DNA of 64,000 bases from Pseudomonas sp. UBA6562 (GTDB taxonomy: Bacteria > Pseudomonadota > Gammaproteobacteria > Pseudomonadales > Pseudomonadaceae), in the NCBI RefSeq assembly GCF_002434265.1, contig NZ_DJJS01000007.1, positions 62,001-126,000 of the forward strand, given 5' to 3'. The position numbers and the translations under genes are program-made. The notes beneath the pieces are model-generated. The model searched no databases. It was not told the DNA's origin and saw only the letters and a program-made list of their open reading frames with translations. Positions 16,177 to 24,455 of the stretch are shown here, one piece after another; position 1 is the first letter of the stretch; each line of letters begins with the position of its first letter.

Positions 16177-17460
16177 TCAGAAGCCGAGCTTGTCGCGCAG
16201 GCTGTAATACCAGGCGCCCAAGGCGCTGAACGGCACGCGCAGCATCTGACCGCCGGGGAAGGGGTAGTGCGGCAGGCCGGCGAAGGCATCGAATCGCTCA
16301 GCCTGACCGCGTAGCGCTTCGGCCAACACCTTGCCGGCCAGGTGCGTGTAGGTGACGCCGTGGCCGGAGCAGCCTTGCGAGTAGTAGATGTTGTCGCCAA
16401 TGCGGCCCACCTGCGGCAAGCGCGACAGCGTCAGCAGGAAGTTGCCGGTCCAGGCGTAATCGATCTTCACATCCTTGAGTTGCGGAAATGCCTTGAGCAG
16501 CTTGGGCCGGATGATCGCTTCGATGTTCTCTGGGTCGCGGGCACCGTACACCACACCGCCGCCGAAGATCAGGCGTTTGTCTTCGGTAAGGCGGTAGTAG
16601 TCGAGCAGGTAGTTGCAGTCTTCCACGCAGTAGTCTTGTGGCAGCAGGCTGCGGGCCAATTCGTCGCTCAGCGGCTCGGTGGCGATGACCTGTGTGCCGC
16701 ATGGCATGGACTTGGCGGCAAGCTCCGGCACCAGGTTACCCAGGTAGGCGTTGCCAGCGACGATGATGAATTTGCTGCGGATCTTGCCTTGCGGGGTATG
16801 CACCACCGGGTTGGCGCCACGCTCGATGCGGATGGCCGGCGACTGTTCATAAATGACGCCGCCGAGCGATTCCACGGCCGCCGCTTCGCCCAGAGCCAGG
16901 TTGAGCGGATGGATATGGCCGCCGCTCATGTCGAGCAAGCCGCCGATGTAGTTCTCGCAGCCCACCACGTCGCGAATGCGCTTTTGGTCCAGCAACTCGA
17001 GCTGGGTGTGGCCGTAACGCTCCCAGAGGCGTTTCTGTGACTCCAGGTGGTCCATCTGCTTGGGCTTGAGGGCTGCGAACACACCGCCGTCCTTGAGCGC
17101 ACAGTCGATGCCATAAGTGGCCACGCGTTCGCGAATGATACGGCCACCTTCGAAGGCCATCTGCCCCAGCAACTGCGCCTGTTGCTGGCCCACGCTGCGC
17201 TCGATCACGTCGATGTCGCGGCTGTAGCTGTTGACGATTTGCCCACCGTTGCGGCCGGAGGCGCCGAAGCCTACCTTGGCGGCCTCGACGATGCTGACCT
17301 TGAAGCCGTTCTCGAGCAGGAACAGAGCGCTGGACAGCCCTGTATAGCCGGCCCCGATGATGCAGATGTCGGTTTCCACCTCACCCTGTAGCGCCGGACG
17401 CTGCGGCACCGCATTGGCCGAGGCGGCATAGTAGGACTGCGGGTAGGGAGTGTTAGCCAT
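16177..17460 (-). CDS. FAD-dependent oxidoreductase, gamma-glutamylputrescine oxidase-like
   Basis: A 427-residue flavoprotein of the DAO family. The dinucleotide-binding motif CIIGAGYTGLSSALFL lies near residues 33-48, GASGRNGGQI follows near 67, and the C-terminal segment YYSQGCSGHGVTYTH is the FAD/substrate region typical of PuuB/PauB proteins, which oxidise gamma-glutamylated polyamines. The start MANTPYPQSYYA matches the family and was preferred to one 22 codons upstream. No polyamine-catabolism partner genes flank it, so it is an isolated paralogue and its amine substrate is uncertain. Confidence 0.85.
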   Translation of the reverse strand: MANTPYPQSYYAASANAVPQRPALQGEVETDICIIGAGYTGLSSALFLLENGFKVSIVEAAKVGFGASGRNGGQIVNSYSRDIDVIERSVGQQQAQLLGQMAFEGGRIIRERVATYGIDCALKDGGVFAALKPKQMDHLESQKRLWERYGHTQLELLDQKRIRDVVGCENYIGGLLDMSGGHIHPLNLALGEAAAVESLGGVIYEQSPAIRIERGANPVVHTPQGKIRSKFIIVAGNAYLGNLVPELAAKSMPCGTQVIATEPLSDELARSLLPQDYCVEDCNYLLDYYRLTEDKRLIFGGGVVYGARDPENIEAIIRPKLLKAFPQLKDVKIDYAWTGNFLLTLSRLPQVGRIGDNIYYSQGCSGHGVTYTHLAGKVLAEALRGQAERFDAFAGLPHYPFPGGQMLRVPFSALGAWYYSLRDKLGF

Positions 17461-17619
17461 GACGGGGTAAACCTCGTGTTTTATATTTTTAACGGTTGAG
17501 CGCATGCTATCAATAATAATAAACACCCGCTAGCTATAGCCAAAAAAACGCCTGCCCGCGCACGCCATTGGGTAAAGCCATAAACTGATTAGGATTCAGG
17601 AAGTTAGCGCAAAAAAAAG

Positions 17620-17647
17620 TTGACAGTGATTAGCGATCACGTAGAAT
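17620..17647 (+). promoter_or_regulatory. Promoter of first tRNA-Val
   Basis: TTGACA (17620-17625) and TAGAAT (17642-17647) are separated by 16 bases, a near-consensus sigma-70 promoter. A GC-rich discriminator (GCGCCCC) follows, as is usual for stringently controlled stable-RNA promoters. It ends 13 bases before the tRNA. Confidence 0.8.
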
Positions 17648-17659
17648 GCGCCCCACGAC

Positions 17660-17736
17660 AGGCACATAGCTCAGTTGGTTAGAGCACCACCTTGACATGG
17701 TGGGGGTCGTTGGTTCGAATCCAATTGTGCCTACCA
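17660..17736 (+). tRNA. tRNA-Val (GAC)
   Basis: A 77-base cloverleaf with acceptor stem AGGCACA pairing with TGTGCCT, an encoded ACCA end, anticodon loop TTGACAT (GAC at 17694-17696) and a GGTTCGAATCC T-arm. The identical gene recurs 250 bases downstream. Confidence 0.97.
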
Positions 17737-17744
17737 AATCGACG

Positions 17745-17775
17745 AAAAAGGCGACCCTCAGGGGTCGCCTTTTTT
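17745..17775 (+). terminator. Intrinsic terminator of first tRNA-Val
   Basis: GGCGACCC pairs with GGGTCGCC around a TCAG-type loop, followed by a run of Ts and preceded by As. Confidence 0.85.
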
Positions 17776-17866
17776 GCATTCGGATTCTGGGCAACAGCCT
17801 TTAAGGGCATCCCCCAGGTCTCGAGGGCGGGACACGCAAATTTCTGATTAATTTGAAGAAAAGCGC

Positions 17867-17895
17867 TTTACAGGGAAGCAACTGCCCTCTAATAT
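17867..17895 (+). promoter_or_regulatory. Promoter of second tRNA-Val
   Basis: TTTACA (17867-17872) and TAATAT (17890-17895) are 17 bases apart and are followed by GCGCCCC. Together with the terminator upstream this makes the second tRNA-Val an independent transcription unit. Confidence 0.7.
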
Positions 17896-17909
17896 GCGCC
17901 CCACACGAC

Positions 17910-17986
17910 AGGCACATAGCTCAGTTGGTTAGAGCACCACCTTGACATGGTGGGGGTCGTTGGTTCGAATCCAATTGTGCCTACCA
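17910..17986 (+). tRNA. tRNA-Val (GAC), second copy
   Basis: Identical to the copy at 17660-17736 over all 77 bases, with the anticodon GAC at 17944-17946. The immediate upstream bases (CACGACA) are also shared, pointing to a tandem duplication. Confidence 0.97.
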
Positions 17987-18011
17987 AACAAAGTCCCGCT
18001 CTGCGGGCAGC

Positions 18012-18045
18012 AAGAAGGGCGATCCGCAAGGGTCGCCCTTTTTTC
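18012..18045 (+). terminator. Intrinsic terminator of second tRNA-Val
   Basis: AAGGGCGATCC pairs with GGGTCGCCCTT (one G-T pair) around GCAA and is followed by a T-run. Confidence 0.85.
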
Positions 18046-18194
18046 GTTCTAGCGATCCAAGCTGTTCGAGCCGCGGTATTGTGTCGCCCGATGTCGTAAG
18101 CCGCGTCCCCGGCGGCTTCCCGACCCTGCCCATGTATCCAGCGGCAAAGGTTCCCCATGCTAGAATCGGCCCCTTCGAAACGGGAGATAGACGC

Positions 18195-18764
18195 GTGCGC
18201 AAACTGGCAGTGGTAATGGCGGCGATGGCCTTGGTCGGCTGTGACAATGAAGTCGAAGGGGTGCACAAGCAAGTGGCCGAACACCTCAGCAATCCCAAGA
18301 CGGCTAAATTCGCCAACGTGCGGATCGATACCCAAGGCACCATCTGTGGGCAATTCCGCGGTAAGGACGACCAAGGCCAGTACGAGGCCTATCGCAGTTA
18401 CGTCGCCATCAAGCAAGAAGGCCAGTACCGGATCATCGTCGACGACTCGGGTAACAACCTGCAGATCCGCGAAGTGTGTGGCGGCGCGCAATTGCAGCGG
18501 CGTGCCGAAGCCGTGGCCGACCAGCCCGCACCTGACGGCTGGGATGTGGAGGTGGTGCAGGGTGCGAACATGGGCGCAGTCAGCGACATGACGGCGCGGC
18601 TGCTGGAAAAAAGCATTCCTTCATCCGTCGAATACCGCGAGGGTAAACCGGTGGTGCTGATGGGGCCGTTCCCGAGCAAGGCCGAGGCAGAGGCGCGCAA
18701 GGCAGACGTCATGGCGCGGCTGGGAACCGACTCGGTGGTCATCCAGCACGGTATCGAGCGCTGA
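18195..18764 (+). CDS. SPOR-domain lipoprotein
   Basis: A 189-residue protein starting at a GTG (18195) preceded by GGGAG. The N-terminus is a lipoprotein signal peptide with lipobox LVGC at about residue 16. The C-terminal 75 residues (from DVEVVQGANMG to VVIQHG, with VVLMGPFPSKAEAEA) form a SPOR-like domain, which in other proteins binds denuded peptidoglycan at division sites. The middle region (residues 20-105) is unassigned and contains a pair of Cys residues (TICGQF and REVCGG). A longer frame upstream would destroy the signal peptide. Confidence 0.75.
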   Translation: MRKLAVVMAAMALVGCDNEVEGVHKQVAEHLSNPKTAKFANVRIDTQGTICGQFRGKDDQGQYEAYRSYVAIKQEGQYRIIVDDSGNNLQIREVCGGAQLQRRAEAVADQPAPDGWDVEVVQGANMGAVSDMTARLLEKSIPSSVEYREGKPVVLMGPFPSKAEAEARKADVMARLGTDSVVIQHGIER

Positions 18765-18852
18765 AAGGTTGGCGATGGGCGTGCGAGGCTCGCGCGCAGG
18801 GTATCCCTCCGGCTATGCTTGAACACGCACAGCCACATGCAAGGGAGGCCTG

Positions 18853-19278
18853 ATGTCTACAGTGGAAAAGGCCATCGTCATCGCGGCCATTGCCCACGCC
18901 GGGCAGGTCGACAAGGGCGGTGCTGCGTATATCCTGCACCCGCTGCGGGTCATGATGAAGGTGCATACACCCGAGGAGCGCATCGTCGCCGTGCTGCACG
19001 ATGTACTCGAAGATACGGCGGTGAGCCTGGCCGATCTTGTCCGCGACGGTTTCAATCTCAAGACTCTGGCCGCGCTGCTCGCGCTCAGTCGGCGAGCTGG
19101 CGAGCCCTACGAAGACTTTGTCGTGCGCCTGGGCAATGACCCCCTGGCCCGGACGGTCAAGCTGGCCGATCTGGCCGACAACAGCGATATAACGCGCATT
19201 TCCGAGCCTACCCCAGCCGACTTGCAGCGGCTACATCGCTACCATCGGGCCAGTGCCTATCTGCAAGCACTGACGTAG
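18853..19278 (+). CDS. Small HD-domain hydrolase, SpoT/Mesh1-like
   Basis: A 141-residue single-domain HD protein. AHAGQVDKGGAAYILHPLRV near residues 14-33 and LHDVLEDT near 52-59 match the metal-binding motifs (H...HD...ED) of the RelA/SpoT and Mesh1 hydrolase domains, and VKLADLADN near 102 continues the match. There is no synthetase or TGS domain. It may hydrolyse (p)ppGpp or another nucleotide; substrate unproven. A ribosome-binding site (GGGAGG) lies upstream. Confidence 0.8.
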   Translation: MSTVEKAIVIAAIAHAGQVDKGGAAYILHPLRVMMKVHTPEERIVAVLHDVLEDTAVSLADLVRDGFNLKTLAALLALSRRAGEPYEDFVVRLGNDPLARTVKLADLADNSDITRISEPTPADLQRLHRYHRASAYLQALT

Positions 19279-19295
19279 CGCGAGCGCATTAGGAT

Positions 19296-19538
19296 TCAGT
19301 CGTCCTTGGGTACCGTCCAGAATACCTGCACGCCACCGTCGTCGCGGTGGGCGAGCGTGACATTGTCGTTTTCCGCGATTTCCTCGAGCAGGGTTTCCCA
19401 GTCCTGTGAAGACTCGTCGGGCAGCCGGTAGATCAAAGCCGCCTTGCTGCGCTGTGCGGTCGGGCTGTTGATGATCTTTTGAATGCGAGTGCCCAGTTGG
19501 ACGTAGCTGCTGGGCGTCTGCGGCGCGGTGCTGGCCAT
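19296..19538 (-). CDS. DUF1654 family protein
   Basis: An 80-residue soluble protein with the DUF1654 pattern common in Pseudomonas (SSYVQLGTRIQKIINSP, then ALIYRLPDESSQDWETLLEEI). Function unknown; relatives occur singly and near DNA-repair or phage genes in the genus. The start at 19538 was chosen because the upstream 37 codons carry no family similarity. Confidence 0.8.
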   Translation of the reverse strand: MASTAPQTPSSYVQLGTRIQKIINSPTAQRSKAALIYRLPDESSQDWETLLEEIAENDNVTLAHRDDGGVQVFWTVPKDD

Positions 19539-19691
19539 GAAAGGCTTCCTAGGTGGCTGGATGTGCGTACAGTATTTGAGCGCACAGGGTTGCGCAAGCC
19601 TGCAGATTGGCCGGTTGGCGGTTTTCGCGTTGGGTGTGTTGAAAAACAAGACAGATCGCTGCCGAAAGGGCAGGCATATCTTCGCCGCCCT

Positions 19692-20252
19692 TCAGCGCAT
19701 GAAGTGCACTTTGCCGGTATCGTCGTTACCCATGTATATGCCATAAACCCCGGCCTGGCGCTCGAGGATGTAGCGCTCCAGAATCTGCCGGATAGCCGGG
19801 TAATAGATCTCGTCCCAAGGAATTTCACCGGGTTCGAAAAAACGGTAATCGAGCGTTTCCGGCCCGTATCGTCCGGTTTCCTCGGCGGCCATCGCGCGGA
19901 AGACGATGTACACCTCGCTGATTTTCGGCACGCTGAAGATCGAGTAGGGCGAGACGATTTCGGCACGTACCCCCGTTTCCTCCCACACCTCGCGCAAGGC
20001 GGCCTCTTCGGTGGTCTCGCCCGCTTCCATGAAACCGGCCGGCAAAGTCCAGGTGCCCGGTCGGGGTGGGATGGCACGCTGGCAAAGCAGGTACTTGCCA
20101 TCGCGCTCGATGATGCAGCCGGCGATGATCTTGGGATTCACGTAATGGATATAGCCGCAAGCGCAGTACAGCCGCTCGTGCGTATCGCCGGGCGGCACGC
20201 CCCGAGCGAGCGCCTGGGTGCAATGAGGGCAGAAGCGCGGGGCATTGGGCAT
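19692..20252 (-). CDS. Nudix hydrolase with N-terminal zinc ribbon
   Basis: A 186-residue protein with an N-terminal four-Cys ribbon (CPHC near 8-11, CACG near 30) as in NudC-type enzymes, then a Nudix domain with the complete box GFMEAGETTEEAALREVWEETGV at 73-95. It should hydrolyse a nucleoside diphosphate-linked compound such as NADH, FAD or ADP-ribose. It starts two bases after the stop of the GntR regulator gene and is probably the last gene of the catabolic transcript; a flavin- or nicotinamide-dinucleotide role would fit, but this is inference. Confidence 0.85.
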   Translation of the reverse strand: MPNAPRFCPHCTQALARGVPPGDTHERLYCACGYIHYVNPKIIAGCIIERDGKYLLCQRAIPPRPGTWTLPAGFMEAGETTEEAALREVWEETGVRAEIVSPYSIFSVPKISEVYIVFRAMAAEETGRYGPETLDYRFFEPGEIPWDEIYYPAIRQILERYILERQAGVYGIYMGNDDTGKVHFMR

Positions 20253-20254
20253 GG

Positions 20255-21010
20255 TCAGCGGCCTATGCGAGGATCCTTGACGGTCAGGGGTTCGACGATC
20301 GCGCGCAGCGAGGTCGTAGTGTCGTCCTGTTTCTGGCGCAGGTATTCCAGAGCGACCTTGGCGGCAGCGCGCACATGGTCGACTGATGCCTGGTGGGCGG
20401 CCTGTGGATCGCCGCTCTTGATCGCCTCGACGATTTTTTCCATCTCGTGGTTACTGGCGCCGCGGCGGTTCTTCTGCGAAACGGAGGTGGCGCGCAAGTA
20501 GCTGATGCGCGCCTGCAACTGACGCAGTTGCTGGGCGGCAACGCGGTTGCCGGAGCCCTCCAGAAGCACATCGTAGAAGCCTTGCACCGAGTCGAGCACC
20601 TGCTGCAACTCGCCCTGTTCCAGCGATTCGCGGTTCTCTTCCAAGGCGCGCTCCAGCGCACGGATGTCCTTGCTCTTGGCGTTGAGGGTGAACAGCTGCA
20701 CGATCAGCCCTTCGAGTACGCAGCGCAGCTCGTAGATGTCGCGCGCGTCTTCCAGGGTGATGATGGCGACACGTGGCCCCTTGGCATCGGCGAACTCCAC
20801 CAGCCCCTCGGACTCCAGGTGGCGCAGCGCCTCGCGCACCGACGTGCGGCTGACGCCAAGGCGGTCGCAGAGGTCGCGTTCGACCAGGCGGTCGCCGGGC
20901 AGCAAGTGGAAATTCATGATCGCGCCGCGCAGTTTGTCGAGCACGATTTCACGTAGGGTGACGGGATTGCGGTTGACCTTGAAGCTATCGTCGAGGGGCT
21001 GGCGTTTCAT
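20255..21010 (-). CDS. GntR/FCD-family transcriptional regulator
   Basis: A 251-residue regulator: a GntR winged helix at residues 15-80 (LREIVLDKLRGAIM, then LPGDRLVERDLCDRLGVSRTSVREALRHLESEGLV) followed by an all-helical FCD effector domain (FYDVLLEGSGN; HxxxV near the end). The start at 21010 removes 43 poor codons. It lies in the same direction as and downstream of the oxidoreductase genes, and is the likely reader of the TGGTATACCATAATA-type sites at 25091, 26960 and 27133. FCD regulators usually repress and are released by a pathway substrate or intermediate. Confidence 0.88.
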   Translation of the reverse strand: MKRQPLDDSFKVNRNPVTLREIVLDKLRGAIMNFHLLPGDRLVERDLCDRLGVSRTSVREALRHLESEGLVEFADAKGPRVAIITLEDARDIYELRCVLEGLIVQLFTLNAKSKDIRALERALEENRESLEQGELQQVLDSVQGFYDVLLEGSGNRVAAQQLRQLQARISYLRATSVSQKNRRGASNHEMEKIVEAIKSGDPQAAHQASVDHVRAAAKVALEYLRQKQDDTTTSLRAIVEPLTVKDPRIGR

Positions 21011-21098
21011 CAGGTGCGCTCTAATAGAGGCTGTGCGCCAACATCGTGAGAGCACCCAGGCACCGGGTGCTTCCCGCAGTGGTTCAAACAGCCCGTTG

Positions 21099-21488
21099 TT
21101 ATCGGGTTGACTCCGCGTCGGCTTCGGCGAACGCTTCACGGGCCAGGCGGAAACTGTCTACCGCTGCCGGGACGCCACAGTAGATGCCGACCTGCAGCAG
21201 GATCTCGCGAATCTGTTCACGGCTCAGGCCGTTGCGCAGCGCGCCACGGATGTGCAGCTTGAGTTCGTGGGGGCGGTTGAGCGCGGAAATCATGGCCAAG
21301 TTTATCATGCTGCGCTCTTTGAGCGACAAACCATCCCGGCTCCACACATGACCCCAGCAGTATTCGGTCACCAGTTCCTGCAAGGGCTTGGTGAACTCGT
21401 CGGCGTTCTGGATCGAGCGGGTGACGTAGTCTTCGCCCAAGACCTGGGTACGGATTTCTAGGCCTTTCTCGTACTTTTCGTTGCTCAT
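21099..21488 (-). CDS. Carboxymuconolactone decarboxylase-like protein
   Basis: A 129-residue all-helical CMD/AhpD-family protein. The WGHVWSRDGLSLKERSMINLAMISALNRPHELKLH stretch is close to that of PcaC (4-carboxymuconolactone decarboxylase), with GLSREQIREILLQVGIYCGVPAA following. The AhpD-type C-x-x-C is absent, so a lyase/decarboxylase role is more likely than peroxidase. In this setting it may decarboxylate or tautomerise a ring-cleavage product (inference). The start at 21488 has GGAGCGCTGC upstream. Confidence 0.85.
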   Translation of the reverse strand: MSNEKYEKGLEIRTQVLGEDYVTRSIQNADEFTKPLQELVTEYCWGHVWSRDGLSLKERSMINLAMISALNRPHELKLHIRGALRNGLSREQIREILLQVGIYCGVPAAVDSFRLAREAFAEADAESTR

Positions 21489-21584
21489 GCAGCGCTCCGA
21501 AATAAAAACGGGGGCCACGACCGAGGGTGAGTCGCGTAGCCCCCTAAAAAATGTGCGGTTGACCGAGCCACCGCACTCGAACGA

Positions 21585-22070
21585 TCAGCCCAGTGCCGGC
21601 AGCGCACCGAGTTTGCCGCGGTGATAGACCATCGGTGTCAGCGGTTCGGCCGGCAAAATCAGGTTTTTCACCGCGCCAACGATGATGGCGTGATCGCCGC
21701 CGTCGTATTCGCGCCACAATTCGCACTCGATCACTGCTGTGGCCCTGGGCAGCAATGGGTTGCCCAGTTCGCTCAGGTGCCACTCGATGTCTTTGGCTTT
21801 GTCTTTGCCCTTGCTGGCGAAGGCGTAGGCCGCCGCAGTCTGTTCGGCCGACAGCAGATGGATCGCGAATTTCTTGCTGTCGCGCAGAATCGGGTAGGTG
21901 TCCGACGCGTAGTTGGGGCAGAACAGCACCAGTGCCGGATCGATCGACAGCGCGCTGAACGCGCTGGCGGTGATGCCGACGATACCGCCCTCGGCATCCA
22001 GGGTGGTGACCACCGTGACACCGGACGGGAAGGAGCCCATCACCTCTTTATAGATGCCAGGTTCGATCAT
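21585..22070 (-). CDS. Flavin reductase (FMN-binding split barrel), copy 1
   Basis: A 161-residue NAD(P)H:flavin oxidoreductase of the HpaC/RutF type: MGSFPSGVTVVTTLD, then GITASAFSALSIDPALVLFCPN, the FMN-site core, and GGDHAIIVG near 130. It supplies reduced flavin to a monooxygenase. It follows the aldehyde dehydrogenase by 14 bases. A second copy (26420-26905) of exactly the same length aligns without gaps and is about two-thirds identical by eye. Confidence 0.92.
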   Translation of the reverse strand: MIEPGIYKEVMGSFPSGVTVVTTLDAEGGIVGITASAFSALSIDPALVLFCPNYASDTYPILRDSKKFAIHLLSAEQTAAAYAFASKGKDKAKDIEWHLSELGNPLLPRATAVIECELWREYDGGDHAIIVGAVKNLILPAEPLTPMVYHRGKLGALPALG

Positions 22071-22084
22071 CTTGGCGTTACCTC

Positions 22085-23566
22085 TCAGCGCATCACGAAG
22101 GGATCGGGCATCGGCGCGGTGGACAGGTTGATCCACACGGTCTTCAGCTCGGTATAGGCCAGCACCGAATCGATGCCGCTTTCACGGCCGTAGCCGCTGT
22201 TCTTGAAGCCGCCGATCGGCGCCATGGCCGATACTGCCCGATAAGTGTTGACCCAGATGATGCCCGAGCGCACGTCGCGGGCCAAGCGGTGGGCACGGCC
22301 CAGGTCGCGGGTCCAGATGCCGGCGGCCAGGCCGAACTGCGAGTCGTTGGCCATGGCCAGCGCCTCTTCCTCGGTTTTGAAGCGAATCACCGCAGCTACA
22401 GGGCCGAAGACTTCTTCCTGCATGATGGTCATCGAGTTGCTGTCGCACTCGAACAGGGTCGGCTCGTAGAACCAGCCATCACCCTCGACTTCGGCGCGTT
22501 TGCCGCCCAGGTGCAGCTTGGCGCCTTCGGCTTTGGCCGCCGCGACCAGGCCCTCGACCACGGCTAGCTGTTGCGCGGTGGCCATGGGGCCCATCTCGCT
22601 GGCGTCGTCTTGCGGATTGCCGATGCGGATACGCTTGGCGCGCTCGATCAGGCGGCTGACGAATTCGTCGAAGATCTCGTCCTGCACCAGCAGGCGCGAG
22701 CCGGCCACGCAGCTCTGTCCGGAAGCGGCATAGATGCCGGCCACCGCGCCATTGATGGCGCTGTCCAGATCGGCGTCGGCGAAGATGATGTTCGGCGACT
22801 TGCCGCCCAGCTCCAGCGACAGCTTGGCGAAGTTCTCGGCGCTGCTGCGCACCACGTGGCGGGCGGTCGCCGCGCCACCGGTGAAGGCGATCTTGCGCAC
22901 CAGCGGATGGCGGGTGAGGGCAGCGCCGGCAGTCGGGCCGTAGCCGGTGACCACGTTGACTACGCCGGCCGGGAAGCCCGCTTCGAGGGCCAGGCGGGCC
23001 AGCTCGAGAATGGTCGCCGAGGCATGTTCCGAAGGCTTGAGCACGATGGTGTTGCCGGCGGCCAGGGCGGGGGCCAGCTTGATCGCGGTCAGGTACAGCG
23101 GGCTGTTCCACGGAATGATGCCGGCCACGACGCCGATCGGCTCGTGCACCGTGTAGGCGAACAGGTCGGGCTTGTCCAGCGGCAGGGTGCCGCCTTCGAG
23201 CTTGTCGGCCAGGCCTGCGGTGTAGTGGAAGAACTCGGGCAGGTAACCGACCTGGCCGCGGGTTTCGCGGATCAGCTTGCCGTTGTCTCGGCTTTCCAGC
23301 TGGGCCAGGTGCTCTTTGTTCTCGGTAATCAGGTCGCCCAGGCGGCGCAGCAGCTTGCCGCGGGACGTAGCGGTCAGACCACGCCAGGCGCTGCTGTCGA
23401 ACGCGCGCTGGGCGGCCTGCACGGCCAGTTCCACATCGCTCTCATCGGCGTCGGGCAGTTGCGACCAGGCTTGCGCGGTGGCCGGGTTAAGGCTGTCGAA
23501 GGTCTTGCCGTTCTGCGCATCGACCCATTGGCCGTCGATGCACATCTGGAAACGTACGAGGGTCAT
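22085..23566 (-). CDS. NAD(P)+-dependent aldehyde dehydrogenase
   Basis: A 493-residue class-3-type ALDH. The catalytic Cys is Cys286 in GQSCVAGSR, the general base Glu252 is in LELGGKSP, the cofactor loop has FTGGAATAR near 228, and PWNSP lies near 152. It oxidises an aldehyde to the acid. The ATG overlaps the hydrolase stop by four bases. In the cluster it would act on an aldehyde released by the monooxygenase or hydrolase step. Confidence 0.93.
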   Translation of the reverse strand: MTLVRFQMCIDGQWVDAQNGKTFDSLNPATAQAWSQLPDADESDVELAVQAAQRAFDSSAWRGLTATSRGKLLRRLGDLITENKEHLAQLESRDNGKLIRETRGQVGYLPEFFHYTAGLADKLEGGTLPLDKPDLFAYTVHEPIGVVAGIIPWNSPLYLTAIKLAPALAAGNTIVLKPSEHASATILELARLALEAGFPAGVVNVVTGYGPTAGAALTRHPLVRKIAFTGGAATARHVVRSSAENFAKLSLELGGKSPNIIFADADLDSAINGAVAGIYAASGQSCVAGSRLLVQDEIFDEFVSRLIERAKRIRIGNPQDDASEMGPMATAQQLAVVEGLVAAAKAEGAKLHLGGKRAEVEGDGWFYEPTLFECDSNSMTIMQEEVFGPVAAVIRFKTEEEALAMANDSQFGLAAGIWTRDLGRAHRLARDVRSGIIWVNTYRAVSAMAPIGGFKNSGYGRESGIDSVLAYTELKTVWINLSTAPMPDPFVMR

Positions 23567-24396
23567 GCCACTATCCCCTTGGCGGATTCGTTGAGGGTGC
23601 GCGCGTGCGTGAGGAAGTCCAGCAGCATCTTGTTGACTTCACGTGGCGCTTCGACCGGCATCATGTGCCGTTGTTCGGCCAGCACCACGCTCTGCGCATT
23701 GGGAATGCGCGCGGCCAATTGGCGCGCCATGGTCGGCGTGGAGCCCGCGTCCAGCTCGCCGGTGGCGATCAGCGTAGGCGCCTGGATGCTGCCCAGATCG
23801 TCGGCGCGGTACATGTCCTGGGTCGCGAACAGCGAATAGGTGGTGTGGTAGCCCGATGGGTCGTTCTGCGCCAGGGTCTGGCGGATGGCGGCGACCTGTG
23901 CCGGGTTGGCGGCCTTGTATTCGCGGCTGAACCAGCGATCGAGCGCTGCATCGACGTTGGCGTCCGGGCCCAGCTCGGCGGCTTGGGCCGCGCGCGCGAT
24001 CACGCCGGCACGCTGTTCGGTGGAGCGGTTGAAGACGCTGTTGAGCACCACCAAGGCCGACAGGCGCTGCGGATAGTGCAGGGCGAAGGCGCGCGCCACC
24101 AGGCCGCCCATGGAGAAACCGATGACGGTGGCCTGGGGGATCTGCAGGTGGTCGAGCAGCTCGGCCAACTGGTCGGCATAGCCTCGCAGCGGCGTATCGG
24201 CAGCGGGTACGCGGCTTTGCCCGTGGCCAAGCATGTCGTAGCAGATGACGCGGTGGTCGTTGGCCAGGCCTACGACCTGTCCGCCCCACATTTCCTTGTT
24301 CAGGCCCACGCCGTGGATCAGCACCACGGGATGCCCCTGGCCTTGGCTCAGGTAGCTGGTCCCGGCCGGCGTACGTTCAGCGACAGGCTGAATCAT
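23563..24396 (-). CDS. Alpha/beta hydrolase
   Basis: A 277-residue cytoplasmic alpha/beta hydrolase: oxyanion segment LIHGVGLNKEMW at 26-37, nucleophile elbow GFSMGG with Ser95, Asp near GELDAG around 212 and His in RHMMP near 243. Similar in layout to RutD and to enol-lactone hydrolases such as PcaD. Substrate unknown. Coupled to the downstream aldehyde dehydrogenase and 59 bases after the DUF1185 gene. Confidence 0.88.
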   Translation of the reverse strand: MIQPVAERTPAGTSYLSQGQGHPVVLIHGVGLNKEMWGGQVVGLANDHRVICYDMLGHGQSRVPAADTPLRGYADQLAELLDHLQIPQATVIGFSMGGLVARAFALHYPQRLSALVVLNSVFNRSTEQRAGVIARAAQAAELGPDANVDAALDRWFSREYKAANPAQVAAIRQTLAQNDPSGYHTTYSLFATQDMYRADDLGSIQAPTLIATGELDAGSTPTMARQLAARIPNAQSVVLAEQRHMMPVEAPREVNKMLLDFLTHARTLNESAKGIVA

Positions 24397-24455
24397 GGAT
24401 GACGCTCCTTGAAAGCCGGGGCGCTGAAAAGTCGCTCCGGCTTGTCTGGTTATTG

